From assembly GCA_947177115.1 (NCBI GenBank), contig CAMWTG010000024.1, positions 1-16,536 of the forward strand: DNA of 16,536 nt. Reading direction: 5' to 3'. The notes below the pieces were generated by a model. That model saw only the letters and a list, made by a program, of their open reading frames with translations. It was not told the DNA's origin and ran no database searches. Made by a program: the position numbers and the translations under genes. Below, in pieces: positions 1-7,347 of the stretch. The first letter of the stretch is position 1; each line of letters starts with the position of its first letter. This DNA is from an uncultured Clostridia bacterium (GTDB lineage Bacteria > Bacillota > Clostridia > Oscillospirales > Oscillospiraceae).

Positions 1-1
1 G

Positions 2-1078
2 CGCAATACCCTTTGCTGGCGGCTGTGCCGCTGGTGTACCCGGCTGTGGCGGCGGTGCTGGCGGGCTGTGGTGGAGCTGGTGCGCATCCTGCCGATGACT
101 TGGCGGACGATCCTATTTGCGGCAGGTATACTGGGGATACAATCTTTGATGTGTCTGCTGATCCTGATATCCAGAGATGGTTTTTTCTTCTTCCTGATTA
201 CCGCCGCGTTGGACGGCGTCTTGGTGGTAGGAGCGGCGTTGCTGTCCCTGCAGCTGCAAAAAGTCCGTGATATGGGCTCCGCTTTGGCTGCCGGGGATCT
301 GGAGGCTCATCTGGATACGGAGACAATGTATTTTGATGTGAAGCGCCATGCCGAGGACCTTAACGCTATTGGCGTGGGCATGAACAAGGCGGTGGAGCAG
401 CGGCTGAAGAGCGAGCGGCTGAAAACCGAGCTGATCACCAATGTTTCCCACGATATCAAAACCCCCCTTACCAGCATTGTCAACTACGTGGATCTGCTGA
501 AAAAAGAGGACCTTCCGCCGGCTGCCGGGGAATACTTATCGGTGCTGGACCGGCAGGCCAACCGGCTGAAAAAGCTGACGGAGGATCTGGTGGAGGCCAG
601 CAAGGCGTCCACCGGCAACATCACCGTCAGCCTGGAGCCCATTGTTGTCAACGAGATCATCCATCAGGCCATTGGCGATTACGATGAGAAACTGGCGGCG
701 GGTAAGCTGGAGGTCATTGTCAATACCTACGAGGGCAACCTCATGGCTCTGGCGGACGGGCGTCTGCTGTGGCGGGTGCTGGACAATCTGCTCAGCAATG
801 TCTGCAAGTACGCGCTGGCAGGGACCAGGGTGTATGTGGATCTGGGGGCCCGAGAAGGGAAGGTAGTTCTATCGGTGAAGAATATCTCCCGGGATCCGCT
901 GAATGTTTCCGCTGAGGAATTGATGGAGCGGTTCGTGCGGGGCGATGCCTCCCGGCACACCGAGGGCAGCGGTCTGGGGCTGAATATTGCCCGGAGCCTC
1001 ATGGCTTTGATGGGCGGCGGATTTGAACTGTATGTGGATGGCGACCTGTTCAAGGCGGAGCTGACTCTGCGGGCATAG
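2..1078 (+). CDS. sensor histidine kinase, C-terminal part (5' end outside window)
   Basis: Membrane sensor kinase that would autophosphorylate on histidine and pass the phosphate to a response regulator, presumably coded just upstream outside the window. The frame is open from base 2, so the gene is cut by the window edge; the first internal ATG (about base 89) is not a likely start. Two hydrophobic segments (ILFAAGILGIQSLMCLLILI at about 113-172, then FFFFLITAALDGVLVVG at about 179-230) precede a linker. The H box TNVSHDIKTPL has its His codon at 449-451. The N box is DNLLSNVCKYA, and the ATP lid ends in GSGLGLNIARSL. The usual DxGxG box reads VKNIS instead, which I recall as normal in a clostridial subfamily of these kinases. 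The gene ends at TAG 1076-1078, followed by a terminator. The family call is firm; the signal sensed is unknown. Confidence 0.9.
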   Translation, partial: RNTLCWRLCRWCTRLWRRCWRAVVELVRILPMTWRTILFAAGILGIQSLMCLLILISRDGFFFFLITAALDGVLVVGAALLSLQLQKVRDMGSALAAGDLEAHLDTETMYFDVKRHAEDLNAIGVGMNKAVEQRLKSERLKTELITNVSHDIKTPLTSIVNYVDLLKKEDLPPAAGEYLSVLDRQANRLKKLTEDLVEASKASTGNITVSLEPIVVNEIIHQAIGDYDEKLAAGKLEVIVNTYEGNLMALADGRLLWRVLDNLLSNVCKYALAGTRVYVDLGAREGKVVLSVKNISRDPLNVSAEELMERFVRGDASRHTEGSGLGLNIARSLMALMGGGFELYVDGDLFKAELTLRA

Positions 1079-1098
1079 GAGCCAAGCGCAAGACTATG

Positions 1099-1129
1099 CA
1101 GACCGGCACAAAATGTGCCGGTCTGTTTT
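1099..1129 (+). terminator. intrinsic terminator after the partial histidine kinase
   Basis: A perfect 12-bp inverted repeat (CAGACCGGCACA, loop AAA, TGTGCCGGTCTG) is followed directly by TTTT. It begins 20 bases after the kinase stop codon and separates that gene from the binding-protein operon. Confidence 0.9.
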
Positions 1130-1207
1130 CGTGGAAATCCCTCTGTATTCCCCCAAAAAGGCGGCATCAATCTCTGGACCTGCCGATGCTTGTCCGCGTA
1201 CGCGCCC

Positions 1208-1236
1208 TTGCATTCCCGCGCCGCTTTTGTTACAAT
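1208..1236 (+). promoter_or_regulatory. sigma-A type promoter for the binding protein/kinase/regulator operon
   Basis: TTGCAT (1208-1213), a 17-base spacer and TACAAT (1231-1236), with a TGT extended -10 just before the hexamer. Predicted transcription start is near 1243, giving a leader of about 30 bases to the ATG at 1274. The -35 matches consensus at only three positions; the extended -10 compensates. Confidence 0.6.
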
Positions 1237-1273
1237 AACAGAAAGCAGAAAAAGCGCGAAAGGGGATGCGCCT

Positions 1274-2287
1274 ATGAAAAACCGCCTGACAGCGCTGCTG
1301 GCGGCAGCGCTGCTGCTCCTGGCTCCCGGCTGCGGCGGCGCAAAAGAAACCTGCTTCTCGGACTTTGCCCCGGCGGAAGAGAGCCGGCTGGTCATTTATA
1401 CGTCCCACCCGGAATCGGTCTATGACCCTATTGTTAAAGAGTTTGAGGAGCGTACTGGTATATGGGTCCAGGTAGAGACCGGCGGCACGGCGGCGCTTCT
1501 GGACCGGCTGACGGAGGAACGGGACCGCCCCGCATGCGACCTCCTTTTCGGCGGAGGAGCGGACAGCCTGACCGCCCGGAAGGAATTATTTTCACCCTAT
1601 GCCAGTCCGGCGGCAATGGAGATCGATCCCTCCGTTCTCTGTGGGGACAACAGCTGGATGCCTTTCTCCATCCTACCGGTGGTGATCGTATACAATCCCG
1701 TTTTGGTGCGGATGAATCCGCCGGAGGGCTGGTCCAGTCTGCTGAACCCGGTGTGGCGGGGCAGGATCGCTTTTGCCGATCCTACGGTCTCCGGCTGCAG
1801 CTATACCGCCTTGGCCACCATGATGCAGGTCCTGCCGGGGGAGGATACGCTGGAAACCTTTTACCGCAATCTGGACGGCAGGACGCTGCCGGGCATCAGC
1901 GATGTGGTGGATGAGGTGGCGGACGCGGTGGCGGAGGGCAGCTGCACCATTGGCGTGACCACGGAACCGGCGGCGCTGGAGGCTGTTCGGGCGGGCCGCG
2001 ATGGGGCTGTGCTGTATCCCAAAGAGGGGACCAGCGCGGCGGCGGACGGCATGGCCGTGATCAGCGGCTGCGCCCATGAGGAAAATGCCAGACAGTTTAT
2101 TGACTTTGCTCTCAGTGCGGATGTGCAGCGGTATATTGCCCGGGAGTGCCTGCGCAGGCCGGTGAGGCCGGACCTGCTCCCGGAGGAGGCGGAGGATATG
2201 ACCGTTTTGGACTATGACCTGGAGCAGGCGGCCGCAGGCCGGGAAACGGTCCTGAACCGCTGGCGGACGCTGGAGGCGGCATCATGA
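1274..2287 (+). CDS. Fbp/AfuA-type periplasmic binding lipoprotein, probable sensor subunit (HptA-like)
   Basis: Extracellular solute-binding lipoprotein of 337 residues. The start at 1274 is chosen because AAAGGGG at 1259-1265 lies 8 bases upstream and because it gives a clean lipoprotein signal: MKNR, a Leu/Ala-rich helix, then APGC with Cys20 as lipidation site. The body opens with LVIYTSHPE and continues with EFEERTG, WRGRIAFADP and GCSYTAL, typical of the type 2 binding proteins for Fe(III), 2-aminoethylphosphonate and hexose phosphates. It overlaps the kinase gene by four bases (ATGA, 2284-2287). No ABC permease or ATPase gene follows; instead a YesM-type kinase and AraC-type regulator do. 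In staphylococcal HptRSA and in enteric PgtC such a binding protein serves signal perception. I infer the same role here; the ligand (perhaps a phosphorylated sugar or iron complex) cannot be read from sequence. Confidence 0.85.
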   Translation: MKNRLTALLAAALLLLAPGCGGAKETCFSDFAPAEESRLVIYTSHPESVYDPIVKEFEERTGIWVQVETGGTAALLDRLTEERDRPACDLLFGGGADSLTARKELFSPYASPAAMEIDPSVLCGDNSWMPFSILPVVIVYNPVLVRMNPPEGWSSLLNPVWRGRIAFADPTVSGCSYTALATMMQVLPGEDTLETFYRNLDGRTLPGISDVVDEVADAVAEGSCTIGVTTEPAALEAVRAGRDGAVLYPKEGTSAAADGMAVISGCAHEENARQFIDFALSADVQRYIARECLRRPVRPDLLPEEAEDMTVLDYDLEQAAAGRETVLNRWRTLEAAS

Positions 2288-3987
2288 GGGCCTGGGTGCG
2301 CCGGTCCTTTCGGAACCGGATCTTTGTGACCATGCTGCTGGCTGCCGTGCTGCCGATGCTGCTGTGCGGGGCGCTGATGATGCGGCTGCAGATCGTTCGC
2401 AGCGAGAAGCATCTGTCCGATGCCGCCCAGGGCCAGCTGGCGGACTTGCGGGAGGTGCTGGACGGTCTCCAGAGCGTTTGCGGGGAAACCATGGAGGAGC
2501 TGGCGGGCAGCACGGTGGTCCGTTCCGCCCTCCGCCGGGGCGGCGGGGAATCCCGGACGCTGTACCAGGTCCTCTTTCAAGCAGCCCAGCCGCTGGAGGA
2601 ATACGTCCGGTTCGATATTTACGACCGGGACGGCTGCTGCCGGTATACCTCCGCCAGCGCCTTGCCGGCGGCGGACATGGATCCGGAGTGGGGCGTGCTC
2701 CGCGCCGCAAGGGAGGAGGGGGGCATGATCCTCCGCTCCGGGCCGGAGGGCGGTCTGATTGCCGCCAGAGCCGTCCGCGATTATAGCGGCGAGGCATTGG
2801 GGTATGTGACGGCCACGGTGGAACAAAGCGGCTTTGACCGTCTCTTTGCCGGACGGTACCCTGCCGCCAGCGAGGTGCTGCTGCTGGATGGCAGATGGAG
2901 GCCGGTGTACTACTCCCGCCCCGCCCAGACTGCCGCTGCCGCGGAGCTGCTGCGGGGGCAGCTGCTCCGGGGAGAGCCGCTCTCCGGCGGGGACTACCGG
3001 TTTTTTGCCGTGGGCCACGAAGGTACCGGTTCCACCCTGATCCTCCAGCAGCCCCGCGCATTCTCGGACCCGGTGCTGGGGGCCATCTCTTTGACGGGAG
3101 CGCTGATGGGGGCGCTGTGCCTGGCGCTGAGCCTTTTGAGCGCTTGGATCCTCAGCCGGTATCTCTCCGAGCCGGTCCAGCAGCTGGATCAGGCCATGGG
3201 AGAGATCGAGCGGGGCCGGCTCGATGTCCGTCTGGAGACAGACCGGTCTGATGAGTTGGGCCGTTTGGGCGGGAGGTTCAACCGGATGGCGGAGGAGTAC
3301 CGGCTGAACCTGGACCGCTCCGTCCAGCGGCAAAAGGAGCTCAACGACACCCGTATCCGGATGATGCAGGCCCAGTTGGATCCGCACTTCCTCTATAACA
3401 CCCTGGACACGGTGAAATGGCTGGGGGTGGGCCATCAGGTTCCCCAGGTGGCCCAGCTGGCCACGGATCTGGCGGTGCTCCTGCGTTCCTCGATCTCCGG
3501 AGAGGAGATCGTGCCTCTGGAGCGGGAATTGGAGTTGGTGGAACGGTATGTGGACATCCAATCCGTCCGCTTCGAGGACCGGTTCGTCTGCGAGATCGAT
3601 GTGCCGGAGCGGTACCAGTCCTGCCGGGTGCCCAAGCTGTGCCTCCAGCCTCTGGTGGAGAACGCCATTGTCCACGGCGCGGTGGACCGGGAGGAGGGGT
3701 ATGTGAAGCTGTGGGCCGGCGAGGAGGACGGGGATCTGCTGCTGTATGTCTCCGACAATGGCCCGGGCCTGTCTGCGGAGGTGTTGGAGCGGCTCAACAG
3801 TGAGGATAAGCGGCTCCCGGGCGGGCGTCTGGGGCTGTACAATGTGGACAGCATCATCCGCCTGCATTATGGTAAGGGCTATGGGTTGTCCGCCCGGAAC
3901 CAGGAAGAGGAGGGCAGCTGTGTGTGGCTGCGCCTGCCAATACAGAGAGAAGGGGAGAAGGAAAATGCTGAAAGTCCTGATCGTTGA
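2284..3987 (+). CDS. YesM/LytS-type sensor histidine kinase
   Basis: Membrane histidine kinase of 567 residues, partner of the regulator at 3965. TM helix 1 is at about residues 11-33, then an extracytoplasmic domain of about 230 residues, TM helix 2 at about 263-290, and a HAMP segment at about 291-345 (SRYLSEPVQQLDQAM). The His_kinase domain carries the phospho-acceptor in LDPHFLYNTL (His368). The HATPase domain has an N box LVENAIVHG (Asn460), SDNGPGL (Asp491) and the lid motif GRLGLYNV near Gly517. The start ATG overlaps the stop of the binding-protein gene, implying translational coupling. Its 3' end overlaps the regulator gene by 23 bases. By position and by analogy with HptS, the large outer domain may dock the binding protein; that is inference. 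Confidence 0.93.
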   Translation: MRAWVRRSFRNRIFVTMLLAAVLPMLLCGALMMRLQIVRSEKHLSDAAQGQLADLREVLDGLQSVCGETMEELAGSTVVRSALRRGGGESRTLYQVLFQAAQPLEEYVRFDIYDRDGCCRYTSASALPAADMDPEWGVLRAAREEGGMILRSGPEGGLIAARAVRDYSGEALGYVTATVEQSGFDRLFAGRYPAASEVLLLDGRWRPVYYSRPAQTAAAAELLRGQLLRGEPLSGGDYRFFAVGHEGTGSTLILQQPRAFSDPVLGAISLTGALMGALCLALSLLSAWILSRYLSEPVQQLDQAMGEIERGRLDVRLETDRSDELGRLGGRFNRMAEEYRLNLDRSVQRQKELNDTRIRMMQAQLDPHFLYNTLDTVKWLGVGHQVPQVAQLATDLAVLLRSSISGEEIVPLERELELVERYVDIQSVRFEDRFVCEIDVPERYQSCRVPKLCLQPLVENAIVHGAVDREEGYVKLWAGEEDGDLLLYVSDNGPGLSAEVLERLNSEDKRLPGGRLGLYNVDSIIRLHYGKGYGLSARNQEEEGSCVWLRLPIQREGEKENAESPDR

Positions 3988-4711
3988 CGATGAGGCCCTG
4001 GTCCGCCGGGGGATCGTTCTGGGGGTGGACTGGGCGGCCATGGGCTGCGTGGTGGTGGGCGAGGCCGCCAGCGGCGAGGAGGGGCTGGCGGCGGTGGAGC
4101 GGTTCAACCCCAACCTTATCATCACCGATGTGCGGATGCCGAAAATGGACGGCATCGAGATGATGAACCGGCTTCGGGAGAAGGGCTGCCGGGCCCATGT
4201 GATCGTGCTGACCGCCTACAGTGACTTCTCTTACGCACGCGCCGCCCTGCAGTTCGGCGCGGACGACTATCTGCTCAAGCCCTTCCGGGACCAGGAGCTT
4301 ACGGCGGCTATCGATAAGATCCGCCGGAAGGAGCGGGAGCAGACCTCCCTCACGCCGCAGGAGGCGCTGCCCCTGGTGAAAGGGGACAAGAGCAAGTATG
4401 TCCTCCAGGCCCTGGAATATATTGCCGCCCATTATGGGGATCAGGATATCTCCATTACCTCCATTGCCGCCCACCTGGGGGTCAGCGAGGGCCACCTCAG
4501 CCATGTGTTCAAAAAGGAGACCAGCTACACCATCATCAGCTATCTGACCCAGTACCGGATCCATACGGCCATGAAGCTGCTCCAGGACTGCCGGTACAAG
4601 GTCTACGAGGTAGCGGAGCTGGTGGGGTACCGGGACGTGGCCTATTTCGGCAGTACCTTCAAGAAGCTGGTGGGCGTGTCTCCCTCGGAATATCAGGACC
4701 GGTGCCGGTAA
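3965..4711 (+). CDS. AraC-family response regulator (YesN type)
   Basis: Cytoplasmic DNA-binding regulator of 248 residues. The receiver domain (1-120) shows the acidic pair Asp8/Asp9, the phospho-acceptor Asp55 in IITDVRMPKMDG, Thr83 in VLTAYSD and Lys105 in LLKPF. A linker of about 25 residues leads to a C-terminal AraC/XylS double helix-turn-helix (about 150-245) containing IAAHLGVSEGHLSHVFKK and VAELVGYRDVAYFGSTFKK, ending SPSEYQ. The start at 3965 is supported by AAGGGGAG at 3950-3957 and lies inside the 3' end of the kinase gene. It is the output of the three-gene sensing operon. Its targets are not in the window: the gene just downstream has its own promoter-like sequence and different base composition. 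The regulator may also act on its own promoter. Confidence 0.93.
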   Translation: MLKVLIVDDEALVRRGIVLGVDWAAMGCVVVGEAASGEEGLAAVERFNPNLIITDVRMPKMDGIEMMNRLREKGCRAHVIVLTAYSDFSYARAALQFGADDYLLKPFRDQELTAAIDKIRRKEREQTSLTPQEALPLVKGDKSKYVLQALEYIAAHYGDQDISITSIAAHLGVSEGHLSHVFKKETSYTIISYLTQYRIHTAMKLLQDCRYKVYEVAELVGYRDVAYFGSTFKKLVGVSPSEYQDRCR

Positions 4712-4765
4712 AAAGACCCGGGATGTGAAATTTTTGCCGGATATTTGCAAATTTATTGTTACACG

Positions 4766-4794
4766 TTGCGTTCTTTGGAATTTTATGGTAAAAT
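4766..4794 (+). promoter_or_regulatory. promoter-like sequence at the start of the P-loop kinase gene
   Basis: TTGCGT (4766-4771), 17 bases, TAAAAT (4789-4794) preceded by TATGG as an extended -10. The expected transcription start (about 4801) lies between two candidate ATG codons at 4798 and 4807, leaving almost no leader. The rest of the 4712-4797 gap is AT-rich with no convincing terminator for the upstream operon. Confidence 0.45.
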
Positions 4795-4806
4795 TTGATG
4801 AAACAG

Positions 4807-5424
4807 ATGGCAAATATATATTATATTGGCGGTTCGCCCTGCGCCGGAAAAAGCACGGTGGCCGAAATGCTTTCACAGAAATACGATTTATACTACTTTA
4901 AAGTGGACGGCATTCTCGATGAATATACGAGACGGGGCGCACAAAACGGGTATCCGGTCTGCAAAAAGATCGTTGCAATGGACGCGGAGCAGACATGGAT
5001 GCGGGACCCGCTGCTCCAATGCCGGGAGGAATTGGACTTTTATGCGGAAGTTTTTGAATATGTGTCTGCCGATCTGAAGCGAGTCGCGGCACAGAGGAGC
5101 GTGATCACAGAAGGGGCGGCCTATGTGCCCAAACTGATGCGGTGGGCGGGTGTGCTGGGCAGCCGGTATATAGCCATCACGCCTGCGGGTGAGTTTCAAA
5201 TCTTCCACTACAGCAAACGGGAGTTTGTACCCTATATACTGGAAGGGTGCCGGAGCAAAGATCAGGCTTTCCGTAATTGGATGGTTCGGGATATCCTGTT
5301 TGCAAAAGAAGTGCAAAAACAGTGCGATCAAGAAAACTATGCTTCTATCATAAATGACGGAAGTATGAAAATTGAGGAATTAGCCGGAAGAGTCGCCGCG
5401 CACTTTGGATTTCGTAATGAATAG
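4807..5424 (+). CDS. small P-loop kinase-like protein
   Basis: Protein of 205 residues with a clear nucleotide-binding loop right at its N-terminus, GGSPCAGKST (residues 8-17, Lys15). The overall look is that of small-molecule or nucleotide kinases of the AAA_18/shikimate kinase-like kind. Other visible segments are FKVDGILDEYTRRG, ITEGAAYVPKLM and IINDG. I cannot name the substrate. The start is uncertain: ATG codons at 4798 and 4807 are both in frame and neither has a good ribosome site. 4807 is preferred because the P-loop then follows at the usual distance and because the predicted promoter leaves 4798 upstream of the transcript. The next gene begins 11 bases after the stop. Base composition is poorer in GC than the flanking operons. 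Confidence 0.75.
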   Translation: MANIYYIGGSPCAGKSTVAEMLSQKYDLYYFKVDGILDEYTRRGAQNGYPVCKKIVAMDAEQTWMRDPLLQCREELDFYAEVFEYVSADLKRVAAQRSVITEGAAYVPKLMRWAGVLGSRYIAITPAGEFQIFHYSKREFVPYILEGCRSKDQAFRNWMVRDILFAKEVQKQCDQENYASIINDGSMKIEELAGRVAAHFGFRNE

Positions 5425-5435
5425 GGAAAAATGAT

Positions 5436-5924
5436 ATGAATATTACGCTGCACCTAATGTCTGTTGAGGAAAAGCCATTGTTGATACGGCTTATGGAGCT
5501 GTACAATTATGAGTTTTCGGCATTCAGTAATGACGATATCAGCGAATATGGATACTATGGATATGACCACATCGATGATTACTGGAATGAGGGGGGAAGA
5601 TTTCCCTATCTGATCCGCGTTGATGGAAAAATCGCGGGATTTGCCTTGATCTGCCCCCATTGTGACTACCGGAAGGAAGCGGACGCCCGGTGCTTTGGTG
5701 AATTTTTTGTCATGCTGAAGTACCGCAGAATGGGAGTCGGCAAACATGTTGCGGCACAGCTGTTTGACCTGCATCGCGGGCTCTGGGAGGTCTGCTTTTG
5801 GAAGAACAATACGGCGGCTGGCAGGTTTTGGAAAAAAGTCATTGAAGAATATACGAATGGCCATTACCAGATCTGTGGAACAGAAAACAACCATAACTGC
5901 GGATTTACTTTTGAAAATGGATGA
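5436..5924 (+). CDS. GNAT-family N-acetyltransferase
   Basis: Cytoplasmic acetyltransferase of 162 residues that would transfer acetyl from acetyl-CoA to an unknown amine. The sequence FGEFFVMLKYRRMGVGK (87-103) gives beta-4 and the pyrophosphate-binding loop R-R-M-G-V-G. The preceding PYLIRVDGKIAGFALI is the usual GNAT beta hairpin, and FWKNNTAAGRFWKKV is the C-terminal alpha-4 region. It starts 11 bases after the P-loop kinase stop with AGGGA at 5423-5427, so the two are probably cotranscribed. A kinase next to an acetyltransferase recalls small-molecule or drug-modifying gene pairs, but nothing in the sequence fixes a substrate. Confidence 0.85.
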   Translation: MNITLHLMSVEEKPLLIRLMELYNYEFSAFSNDDISEYGYYGYDHIDDYWNEGGRFPYLIRVDGKIAGFALICPHCDYRKEADARCFGEFFVMLKYRRMGVGKHVAAQLFDLHRGLWEVCFWKNNTAAGRFWKKVIEEYTNGHYQICGTENNHNCGFTFENG

Positions 5925-6015
5925 GGGACTTTCATCCGTTATGGATGCTGCGCATGGATCGATGGGAACCTTTTGGGTAAAACCAACACATTAAACCTGA
6001 TTTGCAGAGGCCGGT

Positions 6016-6831
6016 ATGCTGATAAGAGTCGGAAATTTTGAATGTACAGAAGTTTGGGACAGCATTTTTTACAAGAAACTTTCAAATTACCCGCAAATAA
6101 CTGCTTGGGAAATTCGAACTATTATTGAATTTATCGCATATGAAAACAAATATGGCAGGGAATGCAAAATAGAGTGCGAAGATCATGCTTTGCTTGACTT
6201 GATCAGCCAAAGCATTGAGGAACGTGAGGCATACCGGCATGTGCCGCGTCCTGCATTATTGACAGAATGCACGGCATGTCCAACCCGGAAAGGATGCGTC
6301 ACGGAATATGTGTGCCACACAACGTCAATTGAGAATGCAATAAAGATTTTCAAATGTGGAAAGCTTTTGTCAGCGTTAAAGGCTCGCAATGTGTCTGTTG
6401 AGCAGTTAATGAGTGAAAAAAGAAACGCGGCGAACGATCCTCCCGATTATTTTGAATATATCATGTATGCATGGGGCAATTGTCAGGCAGGGGACCGGTT
6501 GGTAATGGAACGAGCGTTGGAGCGTTTTCCAGGCGAAGAGGATTTAAGCGTGCGGTTCAAGCCGGGCGTGCGGTTCTATTTCAAGTATGATGAATTGAAA
6601 ATGCATCCAAAAGCGGTATTTGACGGCGTGTTGCCTGTGAAAGTGAAGGATGAAATAGAACTCAGCGGCTGGGTGCATAGGATCGTTATTCCAATGGAGG
6701 TAAAGAGCGAACTTGCGGCCTGTATCCCACTTTCTTTGAAAAATAAGGTGGTCTATGTCGAAAATGATTGCAAGGACATTTGGGATTGGTCTGAAAAAGT
6801 TTATCGGGTAATAGAGCAGGGGAGCAGCTGA
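6016..6831 (+). CDS. unassigned protein with Cys-rich motif and His-Thr-Thr segment
   Basis: Protein of 271 residues, no signal peptide or membrane helix; I do not assign a family with confidence. A cysteine cluster Cys85-x2-Cys88-x5-Cys94-x5-Cys100 runs straight into His101-Thr-Thr, followed by SIENAIKIFKCGKLLSA. The pattern of a His-Thr pair followed by a helix ending in a G-x-L-L-S turn resembles the start of ADP-ribosyltransferase-like folds (DarT and relatives), but the rest of a catalytic triad is not evident to me. Later segments are NDPPDYFEYIMYAWGNCQ and PKAVFDGVLPVKVKDEI. AGAGG at 6006-6010 supports the ATG at 6016. It lies 91 bases after the GNAT gene. GC content is the lowest here: I counted 39 G/C in bases 6061-6180, about one third. 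Likely transferred DNA. Confidence 0.7.
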   Translation: MLIRVGNFECTEVWDSIFYKKLSNYPQITAWEIRTIIEFIAYENKYGRECKIECEDHALLDLISQSIEEREAYRHVPRPALLTECTACPTRKGCVTEYVCHTTSIENAIKIFKCGKLLSALKARNVSVEQLMSEKRNAANDPPDYFEYIMYAWGNCQAGDRLVMERALERFPGEEDLSVRFKPGVRFYFKYDELKMHPKAVFDGVLPVKVKDEIELSGWVHRIVIPMEVKSELAACIPLSLKNKVVYVENDCKDIWDWSEKVYRVIEQGSS

Positions 6832-6879
6832 TAGACGCCGGTTATCGGAAAGCTTCCCATATAAGGAGAGGAGATCTGT

Positions 6880-7320
6880 ATGTTCACCTTCACCGACCAA
6901 TTCGACCGCATCACCAGCGGTCCAATGACCCTGCAGATCACCGAAAAGGTCCCAGCGGGTCCGGACGGCCTGCCTTTTTACTTCTATGATATCCTGGTGA
7001 ACGGACAGCCCGTTGGCAAAATCAGCATTCGTATCGGTGCAACTTTTCACACATACTATAACGGAAACATTGGCTATGAGATCGATGAGCCCTACCGCGG
7101 CCACGGCTGTGCCCGCGCGGCCTGCCGCATGATCCTGCCCGTGGCCCGGCATCACGGTATGACTTCCCTCTATCTCACCTGCGCGGAGGGCAACATTGCC
7201 TCTTACCGCACCATCGAGGGCCTGGGCTCGGAGCTCCTGGAAATCTGTGAGGTTCCCCGGGAATACTTCGCCTGGCGGGAGGGCATGGAGCGGCAGCGGG
7301 TCTACCGGCTGCCTATATGA
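6880..7320 (+). CDS. GNAT-family N-acetyltransferase next to obgE
   Basis: Acetyltransferase of 146 residues. GNIGYEIDEPYRGHGCARAA contains the acetyl-CoA loop R73-G-H-G76-x-A, and LTCAEGNIASYRTIEGLG is the usual C-terminal helix-strand. The order DILVNGQPVGKISIRIG then GYEI is the standard GNAT hairpin. The substrate is unknown; relatives of this form modify protein N-termini or small molecules. A strong ribosome site AAGGAGAGGAG (6863-6873) precedes the ATG. Base composition returns to the GC-rich host type here, marking the right edge of the AT-rich island. obgE follows after 27 bases on the same strand, so the two may be cotranscribed. The usual obg neighbour rpmA is not present in the window. 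Confidence 0.85.
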   Translation: MFTFTDQFDRITSGPMTLQITEKVPAGPDGLPFYFYDILVNGQPVGKISIRIGATFHTYYNGNIGYEIDEPYRGHGCARAACRMILPVARHHGMTSLYLTCAEGNIASYRTIEGLGSELLEICEVPREYFAWREGMERQRVYRLPI

Positions 7321-7347
7321 TCGACTATATACCAAGGAGGAGCCACT

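Noticed and set aside
2212..4155. A 647-codon minus-strand open frame opposite the sensor kinase
   Set aside because: Low-complexity His/Gln/Pro/Arg translation typical of reversed GC-rich codons; no family features.
5916..5935. Possible terminator after the first GNAT gene (GGATGA...TCATCC)
   Set aside because: Only a 6-bp stem, no U tract, and it overlaps the end of the coding sequence.
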